Assembly (NCBI GenBank): GCA_037447605.1
Contig: CM074804.1
Coordinates: forward strand, 4,451,911-4,515,910
DNA: 64,000 bases
DNA from: Zygnema circumcarinatum
Taxonomy: Eukaryota > Streptophyta > Zygnematophyceae > Zygnematales > Zygnemataceae
Reading direction: 5' to 3'
Shown here: piece after piece, positions 62,101-64,000 of the stretch
How the letters are laid out: each line of letters starts with the position of its first letter
Position numbering within the stretch: position 1 is the first letter of the stretch
Notes under the pieces: model-generated
What the model was told of the DNA's origin: nothing
Database searches by the model: none
Seen by the model: the letters and a program-made list of their open reading frames with translations, nothing else
Made by a program: the position numbers and the translations under genes

Positions 62101-64000
62101 GGCGGGGGGGCGTTTCGGCCAAGTCGGTCTCCAGCTTCCCCCCGCCGCGCAGTTTGGTTGCATTGCACACAAGCTTGAGAGCCAAGGAGCCAAGGAACTG
62201 GGTATCAATTTGAAACACGAGACCGCATCCTTACAAAGAATAAGCTAAAACATCGCCATCGTGAGATCAATGTGGCATCTCTCTCGTTCATAATCTATAG
62301 GGTAAACTAAGGGCAAGCATCAAAAGGCACAGCCATACACAAACATTGTGTTGTTTTCATGCCGTCGAATTACTCCGTTTCACACAAAAAGACCAAGCTC
62401 GTTCGTTTATTTCTAAAAAAAATAAAAAGGTAAGGAAGCAAAGGCCAGACGAGAGAAAGGCATTGCGCAGAGGAGGACATTTCAGAAAGCATGTTTCTGA
62501 CAGTGCCCGACTTATCTCTAAAAAATTGAATAATGTGAAGAAGGACGCCTAGTTTTTGGGGTGGAAGCTACGAGAGACCGCCTTAGGGCCTGCTGCAATG
62601 GGATATGTTTGGCCCTTTGCCGTGAGAATACTAAGTGAAAAAGTGAGAACGGTGGGAGGTGCGGGAAAGATGGAAACGGAGAGGGAAAGGTGGAGAGGGC
62701 GAGAGCGTGGCCCGGAGGGGAAGCGGACGGGGGAAGAGGGAGGGGAGGATGGGGGACGGGAGAGAGGGAGTGGCGGGGGAGGGAGAGAGAAAGAGAGAGC
62801 AGAGAATGGAAGTGAGAGAGTGAGAGAGACAGCGAGCGAGCTAAAGAATTTAACAATTATATACAGTCCCTCCTTCAAAGAAACCTACACTGGAAGGGAG
62901 AGTACCCTAAGAATGAATATCGCGCCTACACTGCTGCCAAAAATAGGACCTCTGCTGTTCCTTTGTACCAACGATCACAGCTGCACCGGTATTCGCATTT
63001 CCTCCAGATCTCCTCGTGACCCTCGTCTCGGGTTCCCAGTCGAGGTTGAACGCCTTGGCTCAACTGCACGATTACGAATAAGCATGTAAGCAGATAAGAA
63101 TGTAAGCATACAGAGTAAACATATAAGGAAGAAAAGGGGGGGGGGGGAAGGTGGGGTTGAGAGGCATAATAGCCATTGAAAGCTAGCACTATTATCTCAC
63201 ATAAAAAAGACCCGTAGACCTCTTGATCCTTGGACCCATAGATCACTCAGACCCGTACAACTCTGATAAAGGAGATGGATTGCTGTCGAGTGTGCGTAAT
63301 ATTTTGAATGAAAGTGCATACTGTATAGATGCATGCCCCCCGAGAAGGTGACGGTTTCGGGGGACGCATTAGGGCATTAAGTATGGGGCTAAGGATACTC
63401 AGCCCATAGGAGTAACCCCCAAGGGCGGCTGGCTATTGACGTCACCCATTGTTATCAGAGTCTGTTCGTGAAACCGGTTCCATAAGCAGAACTCGCCTAA
63501 CTGAACTGAGGAAGGGATAAGACTGATAACAGGAAAGACGACCAAGAATGAACGTGTCCAGTAGCTCCTTTGTGGACCCCATTAGTGCGGACAATAGAAA
63601 AAACGATAGGAGTACTGTAAGAATCTGAATCTGAACCCTCCTGCACTTACATTCTCCACTTTCTCTGTGTCCTGAAGAGCTCTCCGGCGCGAGGCTGTGT
63701 CGTCGCCACCTCAAAGCCAAAGGCGGGGCGGAGGGATCCGGAACAGGGATTAACTTGATCAAAGCTCCTATGGGCAGCCTGCAGTAGCAGTAGCAGAACA
63801 GAGTTACTCTCTCTCCCTCTCTTCCTCTCACTCTCTCCGGAACAGGATCATAAAATTGAAAAAAAATGGAGCGCTGCTTGTGGGAGAACAATTGGCCGTT
63901 ACAATCTAAAAAGAATGACGTTTCAACAAATGGACCACACAACAAATTAGTTGAGTTCTCACGTCAATGCTCCAATGCCGATGCAGATCAACCATTGATC
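62101..64000. other. Mostly unassigned; possible minus-strand exons
   Basis: A GA-rich block lies at 62640-62830. On the minus strand two short segments look exon-like: about 63070-63000 (acceptor CGTGCAG; LSQGVQPRLGTRDEGHEEIW) and about 63780-63650 (LIKLIPVPDPSAPPLALRW, ending SGHRESGE before GTAAG). I could not link them to each other or to a family. They could belong to a gene extending beyond the window. Confidence 0.25.

Noticed and set aside
61411-62248. Long plus- and minus-strand frames (255, 275 and 228 codons) over the minisatellite
   Set aside because: All phases are open because the 50-bp unit and CTCC runs lack stops. The composition is pure repeat (Pro/Ser or Gly/Arg).

Overview
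The window is nuclear DNA from a streptophyte: a land plant or a close algal relative, not identified further. The predicted EF-1alpha and the FVE/MSI4-type WD40 protein are plant-like almost residue by residue. The C2H2 zinc finger is of the plant ALGGH type. Introns are mostly spliceosomal GT-AG, about 70 to 700 bp long, and TTTAGGG-type telomere-like motifs recur. Two 10-N gaps (2743-2752 and 26416-26425) mark a draft assembly. I joined exons by hand from splice signals, reading-phase arithmetic and remembered family motifs. Most junctions close in frame. Those that did not are flagged.

Layout: C2H2 zinc-finger gene (-, 224-1873, 3' end not found); GC-rich and GA-rich intergenic DNA with a possible LTR; snurportin-1 (+, 5858-8947); WDR12/YTM1 (-, 9234-14968); 40S ribosomal protein S4 (+, 15549-18210); SAAL1-like ARM-repeat gene (+, 19361-23881); a repeat-rich block with a 2-kb direct duplication across an N gap (24412-28418); DPP6-N-like beta-propeller gene (+, 28778-31847); FVE/MSI4 (+, 33144-37390); a decayed copy of the first two RRP8 exons (-, 37816-38603); a DnaJ-type cysteine-rich protein (-, 39014-39814); RRP8 (-, 41006-44682); MED9 (+, 45138-46647); EF-1alpha (-, 47734-49330, 5'UTR to about 49.91 kb); a BLTP3/UHRF1BP1-like chorein lipid-transfer gene (-, 51415-60959); and about 3 kb of mostly unassigned DNA.

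Functionally this is a housekeeping neighbourhood, weighted toward ribosome production and translation (WDR12, RPS4, RRP8, EF-1alpha) and nuclear RNA and transcription (snurportin, MED9, FVE). WDR12/RPS4 and RRP8/MED9 are divergent pairs sharing short promoters. I found no bacterial-type system, CRISPR array or tRNA.

The most unusual features are structural. A foldback transposon with an apparent 8-bp target duplication sits inside a dispersed repeat whose element-free relative lies 14 kb away. The last BLTP exon is tandemly triplicated. RRP8 has a pseudogene fragment. Purine-strand simple repeats appear to have been exonised as Glu/Gly/Arg-rich linkers in several conserved proteins.
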